Shown here piece after piece: positions 26,907 through 36,231 of a stretch of 64,000 bases of DNA. Source of the stretch: an uncultured Bacteroidota bacterium. Lineage in GTDB: Bacteria > Bacteroidota > Bacteroidia > Chitinophagales > Chitinophagaceae. Each line of letters opens with the position of its first letter. The first letter of the stretch is position 1. The translations under genes and the position numbers were made by a program. The DNA is taken from positions 43,645 through 107,644 of the forward strand of contig CAIKZP010000037.1 of assembly GCA_903831935.1 (NCBI GenBank), read 5' to 3'. The notes beneath the pieces were generated by a model. The model saw only the letters and a program-made list of their open reading frames with translations, searched no databases and was not told the DNA's origin.

Positions 26907-28745
26907 TTATTCCACGGTAACGCTTTTTGCTAAATTTCTCGGTTTGTCTACATCAATTCCTTTAGCCAATCCTACATAATAACTTAATAATTGCAAGGGT
27001 ATTACACTTAGTAGTGGCGCAATCACTTCGTCGGCATCAGGAACAAATATAGTATCGTCGGACATGCCTGGAATAATATCGTCGCCTTCAGTAGCAATAG
27101 CAATTACCATTCCTTTTCTTGCTTTAATTTCTTGTACGTTCGATACAATTTTTTCGTAGTAAGAATCTTTGGTTGCAACAAAAACAACGGGCAATTTATC
27201 GTCTACTAAGGCAATAGGGCCATGCTTCATTTCTGCGGCAGGATATCCTTCGGCATGTATATAAGAAATCTCTTTTAGTTTTAAGGCACCTTCTAATGCA
27301 ATTGGAAAATTATAGCCTCTTCCCAAAAATAAAAAGTCTGTTGCGTCTTTGTACTTTTTTGCAATGCGTTCAATATTGCTAGTGTCTTTTAATATTAATT
27401 TTACTTTTTCTGGAATAGCATGCAATTCTTGCATTAAGTGTAAATAACGCTCTTCCGAAATAGTTCCTTTGGCAAATCCTATTTTTAAAGCCATCATGGC
27501 TAATACAGCCAATTGGCCAGTAAATGCTTTGGTACTGGCTACACCAATTTCTGGTCCTGCATGTGAATAGGCTCCTGCATTACTTAATCTAGAAATACTG
27601 CTGCCAACAACGTTTACTACACCAAAAATAAAAGCACCTTTTTCTTTGGCACTTTCTAATGCTACTAGTGTGTCGGCAGTTTCGCCACTTTGAGAAATAG
27701 CAATAATCACATCGCCCGGATGGATGACTGGATTGCGATACCTGAATTCAGAAGCGTATTCTACTTCAACAGGAATCCTACACAGTTCTTCAATTTGATA
27801 TTCTGCTAATAAGCCAGCATGCCAACTTGTACCACAAGCAACTATTAAAATTCTTTTTGCATTTTTCAATGCTTCCATATGATTTTCAACTCCGCTCATA
27901 TTAATCATACCATTTTCGGGAAACAAACGTCCACGCAAACAGTCGAAAATAGTATCGGGTTGTTCATGAATTTCTTTTAGCATGAAATGGTCGTAACCAC
28001 CTTTTTCAATGGCTGCTAATTCCATGTCTAACTTGGTAATGAAAGGAGTTTGTTTTTCGTTGCCTAAGTTTTTTAATATTAGTTCGTCTGGTTTAACAAT
28101 GGCAATTTCATAATCATTTACATACACCACTTCTTTTGTGTATTCAATAATTGGTGATGCATCGCTAGCTAAAAAGTGCTCACCTTTTCCAATGCCTATC
28201 ACTAAAGGACTTCCTTTTCTTGCAGCAATAATGGTTTCTGGATCGTCTTTAGAAATCAATAAAATACAATAAGCACCAACTATTCTTTTTAAAGCAATTC
28301 TTAATGCTTCTTCAACAGTGCTATTGTTGTTTTTTTTGATGTCTTCAATAAAATTCAGGAGCACTTCTGTATCAGTATCACTCGAAAATGTATAGCCCTT
28401 ATTTAATAATTCTTTTTTTATTTGTGCATAGTTTTCAATGATGCCGTTATGAATCATTGCCAACTCACCACTGTTTGAAATATGTGGGTGTGCGTTTCTA
28501 TCACTTGGTTCTCCATGTGTAGCCCAACGGGTATGCCCAATGCCTATATGCGAGTGTAGGTCTTTACCAAAAACACTTTCCTCCATCTCCACTACTTTCC
28601 CTTGCTTTTTGTAAACGTTTAACCCATTGGCATTAATTAATGCTACACCAGAACTATCATAACCCCTGTATTCTAATCGTTTTAATCCTTTTAATACAAT
28701 TGGGTATGCTTCTCTTTTACCGATATATCCTACAATTCCACACAT
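26907..28745 (-). CDS. glmS: Glutamine--fructose-6-phosphate aminotransferase (isomerizing)
   Basis: Makes glucosamine 6-phosphate from fructose 6-phosphate and glutamine, the first step to UDP-GlcNAc for peptidoglycan and LPS. The 612-residue protein starts MCGIVGYIG, whose Cys2 is the N-terminal nucleophile of the glutaminase domain. RLEYRGYDSSG is conserved there. The two SIS isomerase domains include ACGTSWHAG and SQSGETADT. It ends AKSVTVE, the family's C-terminal tail that closes the active site. It is 41 bp upstream of the DUF4954 gene on the same strand, so they may be co-transcribed. Confidence 0.97.
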   Translation of the reverse strand: MCGIVGYIGKREAYPIVLKGLKRLEYRGYDSSGVALINANGLNVYKKQGKVVEMEESVFGKDLHSHIGIGHTRWATHGEPSDRNAHPHISNSGELAMIHNGIIENYAQIKKELLNKGYTFSSDTDTEVLLNFIEDIKKNNNSTVEEALRIALKRIVGAYCILLISKDDPETIIAARKGSPLVIGIGKGEHFLASDASPIIEYTKEVVYVNDYEIAIVKPDELILKNLGNEKQTPFITKLDMELAAIEKGGYDHFMLKEIHEQPDTIFDCLRGRLFPENGMINMSGVENHMEALKNAKRILIVACGTSWHAGLLAEYQIEELCRIPVEVEYASEFRYRNPVIHPGDVIIAISQSGETADTLVALESAKEKGAFIFGVVNVVGSSISRLSNAGAYSHAGPEIGVASTKAFTGQLAVLAMMALKIGFAKGTISEERYLHLMQELHAIPEKVKLILKDTSNIERIAKKYKDATDFLFLGRGYNFPIALEGALKLKEISYIHAEGYPAAEMKHGPIALVDDKLPVVFVATKDSYYEKIVSNVQEIKARKGMVIAIATEGDDIIPGMSDDTIFVPDADEVIAPLLSVIPLQLLSYYVGLAKGIDVDKPRNLAKSVTVE

Positions 28746-28899
28746 AAATTATTAATTATTTCAGATGGTAAAATTAATTAATTTGATTGAATATTAAGCA
28801 TTTATAATCAAATGCATTGCAATTGGCAGAACAATTCATTTTCAAAAAGAAAAGAACGCAAAAGTTTGCAGTTTATAGCCGTTTTCTAGCATTTTGCAA

Positions 28900-31539
28900 C
28901 TATTTAAGCAAACCCTTTATTTCATTGAGTTTCATCAATGCCTCTACCGGTGTTAATTGGTTGATATCTATTTCGTTTAAACGTTTTCGAATATCATCGA
29001 ATGTTTGTGAATGGGCATCAAAAATAGAGAGTTGAATTTTTGGGGTATTTAATGCTTGGATATTTTTTTCTAGTTGTTCTTTTTTAGTAGGTGTTTTTTC
29101 TACACCAGCGCTATTGTCATTGTCGAACTGCTTGTCTTCTAACTGAATTAAAATTTCGTTTGCACGATCAATTAATGATGGTGGCATGCCCGCCATTCTT
29201 GCAACATGAATACCAAAACTATGGATGCTTCCACCTGGTGCAAGTTTGCGCAAGAAAATTATTTTATTGCCAATTTCTTCATTGGTAATATGGTAGTTTT
29301 TTACCCGAGGCAATTTTGCTTCTAGCTCATTTAATTCGTGGTAATGCGTTGCAAACAATGTTTTTGGCGCCGATTTGGAATGGTGCAAATGCTCTACAAT
29401 ACTCCATGCAATTGAAATGCCATCGTAGGTAGAAGTGCCTCGGCCAATTTCGTCTAATAAAATTAAACTTCTAGCAGAAATATTATTGATAATACTCGCT
29501 GTTTCGTTCATCTCAACCATAAAGGTCGATTCACCTCCGCTTAAATTATCACTAGCACCAACACGGGTAAATATTTTGTCTGTTAATGGAATTTTAGCGG
29601 CACTAGCAGGCACAAAACTTCCCATATGTGCCATGAGTGTAATTAAGGCGGTTTGGCGCAACAAGGCGCTCTTGCCGCTCATATTTGGTCCTGTTAAAAT
29701 GATTATCTGTTGCTTGGCAGGATCAAGTACAATATCGTTCGATACATATTGTTCTCCATCGGGTAAATGCCTTTCTATTACGGGATGACGGCTTTCAGAT
29801 AATACTAAATCGTAGCCTTCGTGGATGGTTGGTTTTTTATATTGATAAGCGATTGCGTTATCTGCAAAACATATTAAACAATCTAAGGTAGCTAGCACTG
29901 TTGCATTCACTTGAATGGGTGCAATATATGCTTGTAAACTAATTATCAGTTCGTCGTAAAGTGCTAATTCAATAGCCAATATTTTTTCTTCGGCCCCTGT
30001 GATTTTTTCTTCGTACGATTTTAGTTCTGGTGTAATGTATCTTTCTGCATTTGCCAGTGTTTGTTTGCGTATCCAATCGGCAGGAACTTTGTGTTTGTGT
30101 GAATTGGTTACTTCTAAATAATATCCAAACACATTATTGAAACTTATTTTCAACGAACCAATACCCGTTCTCTCTGATTCGCGTTCTTGAATTTGTACTA
30201 AATAATCTTTGCCTCCCGAGGCTATGGCCCTTAATTCGTCGAGGGTTTCGTTGATGCCTTCTTTAATGAGGTTGCCTTTATTTGCAGCTACTGGTGGAGC
30301 ATCGCTAATTTCTTTATAAATGCGTGCTTGTATTTCATTACATGGCTCTAGTGCTGCTGAAAGCTTTTGTATATAAGGGTTTGACGATGATTCACCTGCT
30401 TTTTTAATAGCGGCTGTTTGTTCTAATCCACGAGCAAGTTGTACTACTTCGCGCGGATTTATTTTTTTCATTGGAATCTTACTAACAATGCGTTCTACAT
30501 CGCCACATTGCTTTATTGACTGTGTGATTTTTTGTTTTAAATCAGTTTCAATAATCAGGTGCTCAACTGTGTTTAAACGTTCATTGATTTTAGAAGCATC
30601 TTTTAATGGAAAGACCATCCACCTATGAAGCATACGTGCACCCATGGGGCTAACTGTATTGTCTAATATTTTTATTAAACTACTGTTGTTTTCTTGTCCA
30701 TTGGGTAAGAGTTCTAAATTGCGAATAGTAAAACGATCCATCCATAAAAAATCTTCTCTTTCTAATCGTTGTAAAGATGTGATATGTTGAAGATTTGGAT
30801 GCTCTGTTTGTTTGAGGTAGTAAAGAATGGCCCCTGCTGCTATAATTGCCTCAGGCATTTTTTCTATACCAAAACCTTTTAGCGAATGTGTTTGAAAATG
30901 TTTGAGTAAACTTTCTGTTGCAAATGTTTCCTCAAAAATCCAAGTTTCTAAAGTGTAGGTATAAAATTTCGGTCCAAAAACTTCTTTAAAATGTTTTTGA
31001 AAACTACGTTGAAAAATTACTTCGGCAGGTTTTAAACTCTGCAATAATTTATCAATATAATCTGCATCACCTTGCGCCGAAAAAAATTCGCCGGTAGAAA
31101 TATCTAAAAAAGCAATGCCAATTGTTGTATCTGTAAAATGTATGGCGGCTAAAAAATTATTGCTATTGTGTTCTAATAATTTATCATTTGTGGCAATACC
31201 TGGTGTTACCAATTCTGTTACGCCGCGTTTTACAATTCCTTTTGCTGCTTTTGGATCTTCTAATTGGTCGCAAATGGCTACCCGGTAACCTGCTTTTACC
31301 AATTTGTGTAAATAAGTATCTAAAGCGTGGTGTGGAAAGCCTGCTAACTCGCTAGCAGAAGGAGAACCATTGTTTCTTTTGGTTAGGGTAATTCCCAACA
31401 CTTTGGCCGATATAATGGCATCTTCTCCAAATGTTTCATAAAAATCACCCACGCGAAACAACAAAATGGCATCGGGGTATTTTTGTTTTATAGCCCGGTG
31501 TTGTTGCATTAAAGGTGTATCTGCGGTAGATTTTGACAT
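28900..31539 (-). CDS. mutS: DNA mismatch repair protein MutS
   Basis: Recognises mismatches and starts repair. The 879-residue protein has the N-terminal mismatch-binding domain with the Phe-X-Glu motif in FRVGDFYETFGEDA (about 24-37), the connector and lever domains, the ATPase site TGPNMSGKSALLRQTALI (about 627-644), the STFMVEM signature and the Walker B LILLDEIGRGTSTYDG. The length fits MutS1. Its ATG lies 5 bp downstream of a TATATTTG box on its own strand (31545-31552), so the mRNA is probably leaderless. It is divergent from an RNA methyltransferase gene. Confidence 0.97.
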   Translation of the reverse strand: MSKSTADTPLMQQHRAIKQKYPDAILLFRVGDFYETFGEDAIISAKVLGITLTKRNNGSPSASELAGFPHHALDTYLHKLVKAGYRVAICDQLEDPKAAKGIVKRGVTELVTPGIATNDKLLEHNSNNFLAAIHFTDTTIGIAFLDISTGEFFSAQGDADYIDKLLQSLKPAEVIFQRSFQKHFKEVFGPKFYTYTLETWIFEETFATESLLKHFQTHSLKGFGIEKMPEAIIAAGAILYYLKQTEHPNLQHITSLQRLEREDFLWMDRFTIRNLELLPNGQENNSSLIKILDNTVSPMGARMLHRWMVFPLKDASKINERLNTVEHLIIETDLKQKITQSIKQCGDVERIVSKIPMKKINPREVVQLARGLEQTAAIKKAGESSSNPYIQKLSAALEPCNEIQARIYKEISDAPPVAANKGNLIKEGINETLDELRAIASGGKDYLVQIQERESERTGIGSLKISFNNVFGYYLEVTNSHKHKVPADWIRKQTLANAERYITPELKSYEEKITGAEEKILAIELALYDELIISLQAYIAPIQVNATVLATLDCLICFADNAIAYQYKKPTIHEGYDLVLSESRHPVIERHLPDGEQYVSNDIVLDPAKQQIIILTGPNMSGKSALLRQTALITLMAHMGSFVPASAAKIPLTDKIFTRVGASDNLSGGESTFMVEMNETASIINNISARSLILLDEIGRGTSTYDGISIAWSIVEHLHHSKSAPKTLFATHYHELNELEAKLPRVKNYHITNEEIGNKIIFLRKLAPGGSIHSFGIHVARMAGMPPSLIDRANEILIQLEDKQFDNDNSAGVEKTPTKKEQLEKNIQALNTPKIQLSIFDAHSQTFDDIRKRLNEIDINQLTPVEALMKLNEIKGLLK

Positions 31540-31544
31540 GGCAA

Positions 31545-31552
31545 CAAATATA
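31545..31552 (-). promoter_or_regulatory. Candidate -7 box (TATATTTG) of mutS, just ahead of the start codon
   Basis: Exact TAnnTTTG match on the minus strand. Only 5 bases separate it from the mutS ATG, so transcription would start at or within a base or two of the start codon. No clear TTTG is visible upstream. Confidence 0.5.
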
Positions 31553-31642
31553 CTCTCTTCATTGAGTATCTATATTGTTCTGGCTAGTTTTTTTATCCCT
31601 ATTGCTATTTGTACAAGTGTTTTATTTGTGCTTTCTTGGGTT

Positions 31643-31650
31643 TACCTTTG
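31643..31650 (+). promoter_or_regulatory. Candidate -7 box (TACCTTTG) of the RNA methyltransferase gene
   Basis: Exact TAnnTTTG match, 4 bases before the ATG at 31655. A TTTG at 31625-31628 lies 14 bp upstream, short of the usual 17-23. The start of transcription would coincide with the start codon. Confidence 0.5.
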
Positions 31651-31654
31651 CGCC

Positions 31655-32194
31655 ATGCGAAAACTGAGTATGGATGAGTTAGACCGTATGACGGTTGCCC
31701 AATTCAAGGAGGCAAAAAAGAATCCCATAGTGGTGGTGCTAGATAATATTCGAAGCATGCACAATGTAGGTAGTGTGTTTAGAACAGCAGATGCATTTAG
31801 AATTGAAGCCATATGTTTGTGCGGATATACGCCACAGCCACCCCACCGAGATATTCAAAAAACAGCCCTTGGTGCCACTGAAACCGTAAATTGGTTGTAT
31901 TATCCAACCACCAAAGAAGCAATTGAAGACCTTAAAAAATTCGACTATACAGTTTTAGCCATTGAACAAGTAGAAGGAAGTGAATCCTTAGACCAATTTA
32001 ATAATACAGATAGAAAATTAGCAATTGTTTTGGGCAATGAAGTAGAAGGAGTTGATGCAGAGGCTTTGGCCATTTGTGATGGATGTATAGAAATTCCTCA
32101 ATTAGGAATGAAACATTCTCTTAATATTTCAGTAGCTGCTGGAATTGTATTGTGGAAATTATCGGAGTCTAAATTAGCGCAGTTAAAAGGATAA
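31655..32194 (+). CDS. TrmH-family RNA 2'-O-methyltransferase (short form)
   Basis: A SPOUT methyltransferase of 179 residues without an N-terminal substrate-binding domain. SpoU motifs: VVVLDNIRSMHNVGSVFRTADAF (about 26-48), VLGNEVEGV (about 129-137) and LNISVAAGIVLWKL (about 156-169). The C-terminal SLNISVAAGI carries the conserved Ser and Asn. The target is probably a tRNA or rRNA ribose; the short size resembles TrmL/TrmH-like enzymes. The frame is open for a further 63 codons upstream, overlapping mutS, but that extension has membrane-like, non-family sequence, and the 31655 ATG has its own promoter box. Confidence 0.9.
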   Translation: MRKLSMDELDRMTVAQFKEAKKNPIVVVLDNIRSMHNVGSVFRTADAFRIEAICLCGYTPQPPHRDIQKTALGATETVNWLYYPTTKEAIEDLKKFDYTVLAIEQVEGSESLDQFNNTDRKLAIVLGNEVEGVDAEALAICDGCIEIPQLGMKHSLNISVAAGIVLWKLSESKLAQLKG

Positions 32195-32227
32195 TTATAT
32201 TTAAAAGATTGTATAAATAATTGGTGC

Positions 32228-33133
32228 ATGTCAACTGTAAAAAAGTATTTAAGTCTAGTAAAATTTTCACATACCATTTTTGCTATGCCATTTGCAATGA
32301 TTGGGTTCTTTTTAGGAACTATTCAAACAAATCGTTCGCAAACGATTGGATTAAATTGGAGCACTCAAACATGGAGTATGTGGCAAGTGTTATTGCTGAA
32401 GTTCTTTTTGGTATTGGTTTGTATGGTAACGGCTCGAAGTGCTGCTATGGCTTTTAATCGATACCTCGACAGAAGTTTTGATGCAAAAAATCCTAGAACG
32501 GCTATTAGAGAAATTCCAAAGGGAATCATATCGCCAAACAGTGCATTGCGTTTTGTAATACTTAGTTCAACTGTATTTGTACTAGCCGCTTTTTGTATTA
32601 ATCCAATTTGTTTTTTCTTATCGCCTGTAGCATTGTTTGTTATTTTGTTTTATAGTTTCACCAAACGTTTTACAGCCCTTTGTCATTTGGTATTAGGTCT
32701 TGGCTTATCACTTGCGCCAATAGGAGCGTACCTTGCTGTGACCGGTCATTTTAGTTTATTGCCCGTGCTTTTTTCATTAGCTGTTATATTTTGGGTGAGT
32801 GGTTTTGATATCATTTATGCTTTACAAGATATTGATTTCGACCAGTCGCAAAACTTATATTCTATACCAAGTTTATTAGGAATTAAAAACGCGTTAAAGG
32901 TCTCGGAGTTGTTACATGTACTAAGTGCTGCTGCTGTAATTTCAGCAGGTTTTTATGGTGAATTTCATTGGTTGTATTGGGTGGGGATTTTAGTGTTTTG
33001 TGGGATGCTTATTTATCAACACACCATTGTAAAACCTAATGACCTTAGTAAAGTAAATATTGCATTTATGACAGCTAACGGAATTGCTAGTGTTGTGTTT
33101 GGGGTATTGGTCATAGTAGATTTATATTTGTAA
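32228..33133 (+). CDS. UbiA-like prenyltransferase
   Basis: An integral membrane prenyltransferase of 301 residues with about eight helices. The two Asp-rich motifs are NRYLDRSFDAKNPRT (about 77-91) and DIIYALQDIDFDQSQNL (about 194-210), which bind the prenyl diphosphate through magnesium. The AKNPRTAIREIP variant matches the UbiA-like enzymes (MqnP type) that prenylate a menaquinone precursor in the futalosine route, rather than 4-hydroxybenzoate transferase of ubiquinone makers; this is inference. It is 33 bp after the methyltransferase gene and 2 bp before ruvX, so part of an operon. Confidence 0.88.
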   Translation: MSTVKKYLSLVKFSHTIFAMPFAMIGFFLGTIQTNRSQTIGLNWSTQTWSMWQVLLLKFFLVLVCMVTARSAAMAFNRYLDRSFDAKNPRTAIREIPKGIISPNSALRFVILSSTVFVLAAFCINPICFFLSPVALFVILFYSFTKRFTALCHLVLGLGLSLAPIGAYLAVTGHFSLLPVLFSLAVIFWVSGFDIIYALQDIDFDQSQNLYSIPSLLGIKNALKVSELLHVLSAAAVISAGFYGEFHWLYWVGILVFCGMLIYQHTIVKPNDLSKVNIAFMTANGIASVVFGVLVIVDLYL

Positions 33134-33135
33134 TT

Positions 33136-33549
33136 ATGGCAAGAATTATTTGCATCGACTACGGCGGAAAAAGAACTGGTTTAGCCGTAACTGACCCATT
33201 TCAAATGATTGCTACTGCATTAACTACAGTGGCCACAAAGGATTTGTATGTGTACCTCAAGCAATATTTTGCCACAGAACAAGTTGAATTAATTTTAATT
33301 GGTGAACCATTAAACTTAGATTCATCAGACACACATGCAACCCCCTTAGTTAAAGAAGCTATTAAACGTTTAGAGAAAGAATTTCCTACTATTCCAATTA
33401 AAAAAGTCGACGAACGATTTACTTCAAAGATGGCTTCTAGGGCCATGATTGAGATGGGTATGAAAAAGAAAGACAGGCAAGTAAAGGGAAATATAGACCA
33501 AATTGCAGCCACTATTATGCTCCAGGAGTACTTACAATCAATTAGTTAG
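33136..33549 (+). CDS. ruvX: Holliday junction resolvase-like RuvX/YqgF
   Basis: A 137-residue RNase H-fold nuclease of the YqgF family, implicated in rRNA processing or Holliday junction resolution. The N-terminal ICIDYGGKRTGLAVTD (about 4-19) carries the first catalytic Asp. VELILIGEPLNL has the conserved Gly and acidic context, and KKVDERFTSKMASRAM holds the Glu-Arg pair. A final Asp follows in NIDQIAATIMLQEYL. Two bp separate it from the prenyltransferase gene, showing co-transcription. Confidence 0.93.
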   Translation: MARIICIDYGGKRTGLAVTDPFQMIATALTTVATKDLYVYLKQYFATEQVELILIGEPLNLDSSDTHATPLVKEAIKRLEKEFPTIPIKKVDERFTSKMASRAMIEMGMKKKDRQVKGNIDQIAATIMLQEYLQSIS

Positions 33550-33556
33550 CCAACAA

Positions 33557-33588
33557 TTTGCTAGTTGGGTTAATAGAGGGTATTTTTG
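33557..33588 (+). promoter_or_regulatory. Promoter of def: TTTG-N20-TATTTTTG
   Basis: The -33 element TTTG (33557-33560) and the -7 element TATTTTTG (33581-33588) are 20 bp apart, an exact fit to the Bacteroidota promoter consensus. Transcription would start near 33593, giving a leader of about 21 bases. It lies just after the ruvX stop. Confidence 0.75.
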
Positions 33589-33613
33589 CAGCCATTAAAA
33601 AATTGTTTAGTTC

Positions 33614-34192
33614 ATGATTCTTCCTATAGTTGCATACGGCGCTGCCATTTTACGTAAAGTTTGTAAAGACATCACACCCGAATACCCTGGATTACCCAAA
33701 TTATTGGAAGATATGTGGGAAACCATGTACGAAAGCAATGGGGTAGGGCTTGCTGCACCTCAAATTAATAAAGACATTCGTTTATTTGTAATGGACAGTG
33801 AGCAAATATTTGAGAACCTAGAAGCAGACGAAGTAGATATTTATCCTGATACGCCCGGTTTTAAAAAAGTGTTTATCAATGCCAAAATTATTTCTTTAGA
33901 TGGCGAGGAATGGGCTTACAATGAAGGCTGTTTAAGTATTCCAAAAATTAGGGAAGATGTTTTTAGAGCAGCATCGGTTACACTATCTTATTTAGATGAA
34001 AACTTTGTTGCACATACAGAAGTGTTTAATGGAATAAGTGCACGTGTTATTTTGCATGAATATGATCATATAGACGGAAAACTATTCATTGATTATATTA
34101 AACCTTTACGTAAGAAATTATTACAAGGCAAACTCAATGATATTAGCAAAGGAAAAATTAGAGTTGATTACAAAATGATATTCCCCAAATAA
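33614..34192 (+). CDS. def: Peptide deformylase
   Basis: Removes the formyl group from new N-terminal methionines. The 192-residue metalloenzyme has all three motifs: GVGLAAPQ (43-50), EGCLSIP (104-110) with metal ligand Cys106, and HEYDHIDG (148-155), where His148 and His152 bind the metal and Glu149 is catalytic. The third motif reads HEYDHIDG rather than the common HEIDHLxG but keeps all key residues. The stop codon overlaps the next gene's ATG (TAATG), and a consensus promoter lies upstream. Confidence 0.96.
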   Translation: MILPIVAYGAAILRKVCKDITPEYPGLPKLLEDMWETMYESNGVGLAAPQINKDIRLFVMDSEQIFENLEADEVDIYPDTPGFKKVFINAKIISLDGEEWAYNEGCLSIPKIREDVFRAASVTLSYLDENFVAHTEVFNGISARVILHEYDHIDGKLFIDYIKPLRKKLLQGKLNDISKGKIRVDYKMIFPK

Positions 34193-35118
34193 TGCGTTAC
34201 TGTTTTATTGTATTTTTATTTATTGCATTTTTTGCCCAAGCGCAAGATTCAACAATATTAATTGATAAGCAGCCTTTCACTTTAGCCGAAGTAGTTGTTC
34301 GAAATAATTTTGATTATAAAAAACTACTCAATCAAATTAAAGAAGACACTAGTTTTTATAAGGCTTTTAGAAATTTGCATGTAATTGGTTTTAGTTCTTA
34401 TAATGACATTAAAATGTTAGATAAAGCTGGTGGCGTAAAAGCCTCATTAACTAGCAAAACAAGACAAAATCGTTTAGCCAATTGCAGAACGATGGACCTG
34501 CTCGAAGAAACTGTTACAGGTGATTTCTACAATTCAAAACACCAATTCAATTACTTAACACCAGAATTATACGCCAGTTTGTTTTTTACAAAAGGACAAA
34601 TTTGTGGAGAGAATAATATTGTAAAAGGTAGAAATTTAAGTGCAAGTAATAAATCTGGAATAGAGAAGCACAAGGAGCAACTGAAAATGCTTTTTTTTAA
34701 TCCTGGAAAAAAAATTCAAGGCATTCCTTTAATTGGCAACAAGCTTGATTTGTATGATGAGCATGCCAATAAATTTTACAACTATCGCTTAGATATTGTT
34801 GAATACCATGGCAAACTAGCTTATGTATTTTCTATTGTGCCCAAAGAAGAATTATCTGGCCTTAAAAAAGACAATATAGTCATTGATGAAATGACCACCT
34901 GGTTCGATATGAAAACCCTTGAAGTGATGGCACGCAATTATAGTTTGAGTTATAAAGCGGGTGTTTATGATTTTGATGTTTCCATGGAAGTTGAAATGAC
35001 AAAATTCAATGGATTAACTGTTCCATCTGTACTTCGATACAAAGGTAATTGGGACGTAATTTTTAAGAGAAGAGAACGCGCTATTTTTACAGCAACCTTA
35101 TTTGATTTTACAAAATAA
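34192..35118 (+). CDS. Secreted protein of unknown function coupled to def
   Basis: A 308-residue protein with a signal peptide (1-18, ending FAQAQ). After the signal, TLAEVVVRNNFDYKKLLNQIKEDTSFYKAFRNL resembles the segment after a carboxypeptidase-regulatory domain in Bacteroidota surface proteins, but no such domain is complete here. The rest is predicted beta-rich with a repeating basic pattern, ending FTATLFDFTK. No catalytic motif recognised. It overlaps def by one base (TAATG), so both are translated together, and is followed by a pair of strong hairpins. Confidence 0.65.
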   Translation: MRYCFIVFLFIAFFAQAQDSTILIDKQPFTLAEVVVRNNFDYKKLLNQIKEDTSFYKAFRNLHVIGFSSYNDIKMLDKAGGVKASLTSKTRQNRLANCRTMDLLEETVTGDFYNSKHQFNYLTPELYASLFFTKGQICGENNIVKGRNLSASNKSGIEKHKEQLKMLFFNPGKKIQGIPLIGNKLDLYDEHANKFYNYRLDIVEYHGKLAYVFSIVPKEELSGLKKDNIVIDEMTTWFDMKTLEVMARNYSLSYKAGVYDFDVSMEVEMTKFNGLTVPSVLRYKGNWDVIFKRRERAIFTATLFDFTK

Positions 35119-35161
35119 GGGCCACACTCGGTGGCCCCCAAATTCATCCCCCGACGAATTT
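35119..35161. repeat. Two strong hairpins between convergent genes
   Basis: First hairpin: GGGCCAC (35119-35125), loop ACTCG, GTGGCCC (35131-35137). Second: AAATTCATC, CCCC, GACGAATTT (35140-35161) with one mismatch. They are G+C-rich against an A+T-rich background and have no long T run, so they are not a classic intrinsic terminator; they may be a REP-like element that ends or protects the transcript. Confidence 0.65.
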
Positions 35162-35164
35162 GCA

Positions 35165-36178
35165 CTATAAACTATTTAGGAAAGCTAATATCTGCGCTAA
35201 AGATTTTTTCTCTGGTGTAAAAGAATAATTAACCATTGTTCCTACATCATTCACTAACCTTGTTCCAAGGTATAAATCAGGTCCAAATTTAGAAATGGAC
35301 ACCAATAATAATTTAGTTTTTAATGGAATATTGCTAGTTGTAAAACTTCTAGATGCATATTCGCCATGCATGTCTATTACAGTTCTATTATGGTCAAATA
35401 CTGCAAATACGGCCGTATTTTTGTTGGTGAAATTGGGCGGTAATATTGCGTAAATATTTGTTTTTGGTGGGTTTGGATCTAAGGCTCTGTGCGCACTTAT
35501 CCATCGAAAACTTTTTGCCTCTAATTCATAACCTTTTTTAATGCCACTATTTGTTTGAGTACTCCATGTTTTAATCCAACTAGTATCTAAACTTCTTACC
35601 CAAGTATTAGCAGGGTCAAATGTGCTAATAGGAAAGGGAAGACTTTCTTTACCGTAAAATACTTGCATATTATCTTCTGCTTCTTCAATATCGGCGTACT
35701 TAATTTTTATAGATGCACCAGGTGCTAATGCAAGTTCAGAGCCATTTTTAGTAATGCGAATAAAAAAAGCACTACCAGTTTCTAGAAGGTACATATAGCT
35801 TGTATTAGGACGATAAGCTTTAATAAAATCGCCTTTTTTCTGTAACCTAATAATATCTATTCTTGCTTTTCCATCTTGAAGTGCACCGGCGTTATTGGTA
35901 CAAGATCCACCTTTAAAATCTACTTCAAGTGAATCGCCAAATACAATGGCTTTGTCTTTCCACAAATCAATAGAATCAGAAAATAGAGTGTTTTGTGCTA
36001 GCGTGTCAGCTAATGCAGTAATAGGGCTGATGCCTGTAATATTTTTTATCCAAGTAGTATCATTGAATGCATTTCCTTGGTAAGGGGTAAATGTATTTGT
36101 ATTAGTAGATAATTCTTTAGTACAAGCACTCAATAACAAGAGTATGGTTGCACAAAAGATTTGTATATTTTTATTCAT
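35165..36178 (-). CDS. Lipoprotein of unknown function in the sigma-factor operon
   Basis: A 337-residue lipoprotein: MNKNIQIFCATILLLLSACTKELS has lipobox LSAC with Cys19. The mature chain is beta-rich with many Asp and Asn residues, and has no recognised catalytic motif. It is 53 bp downstream of the tethered barrel gene and in the same direction as the ECF sigma factor, so it is probably co-regulated and located at the outer membrane or periplasm. The name of the family is not recognised by eye. Confidence 0.65.
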   Translation of the reverse strand: MNKNIQIFCATILLLLSACTKELSTNTNTFTPYQGNAFNDTTWIKNITGISPITALADTLAQNTLFSDSIDLWKDKAIVFGDSLEVDFKGGSCTNNAGALQDGKARIDIIRLQKKGDFIKAYRPNTSYMYLLETGSAFFIRITKNGSELALAPGASIKIKYADIEEAEDNMQVFYGKESLPFPISTFDPANTWVRSLDTSWIKTWSTQTNSGIKKGYELEAKSFRWISAHRALDPNPPKTNIYAILPPNFTNKNTAVFAVFDHNRTVIDMHGEYASRSFTTSNIPLKTKLLLVSISKFGPDLYLGTRLVNDVGTMVNYSFTPEKKSLAQILAFLNSL

Positions 36179-36231
36179 TGGTAAGCTGTTTATAATTAGA
36201 TACGCTTTTATTATTTATTGTTGCTTTGTTG

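Noticed and set aside
31466..31654. 63-codon upstream extension of the RNA methyltransferase
   Set aside because: Overlaps mutS start, encodes non-family sequence, and the promoter box and ATG at 31655 give the usual start.
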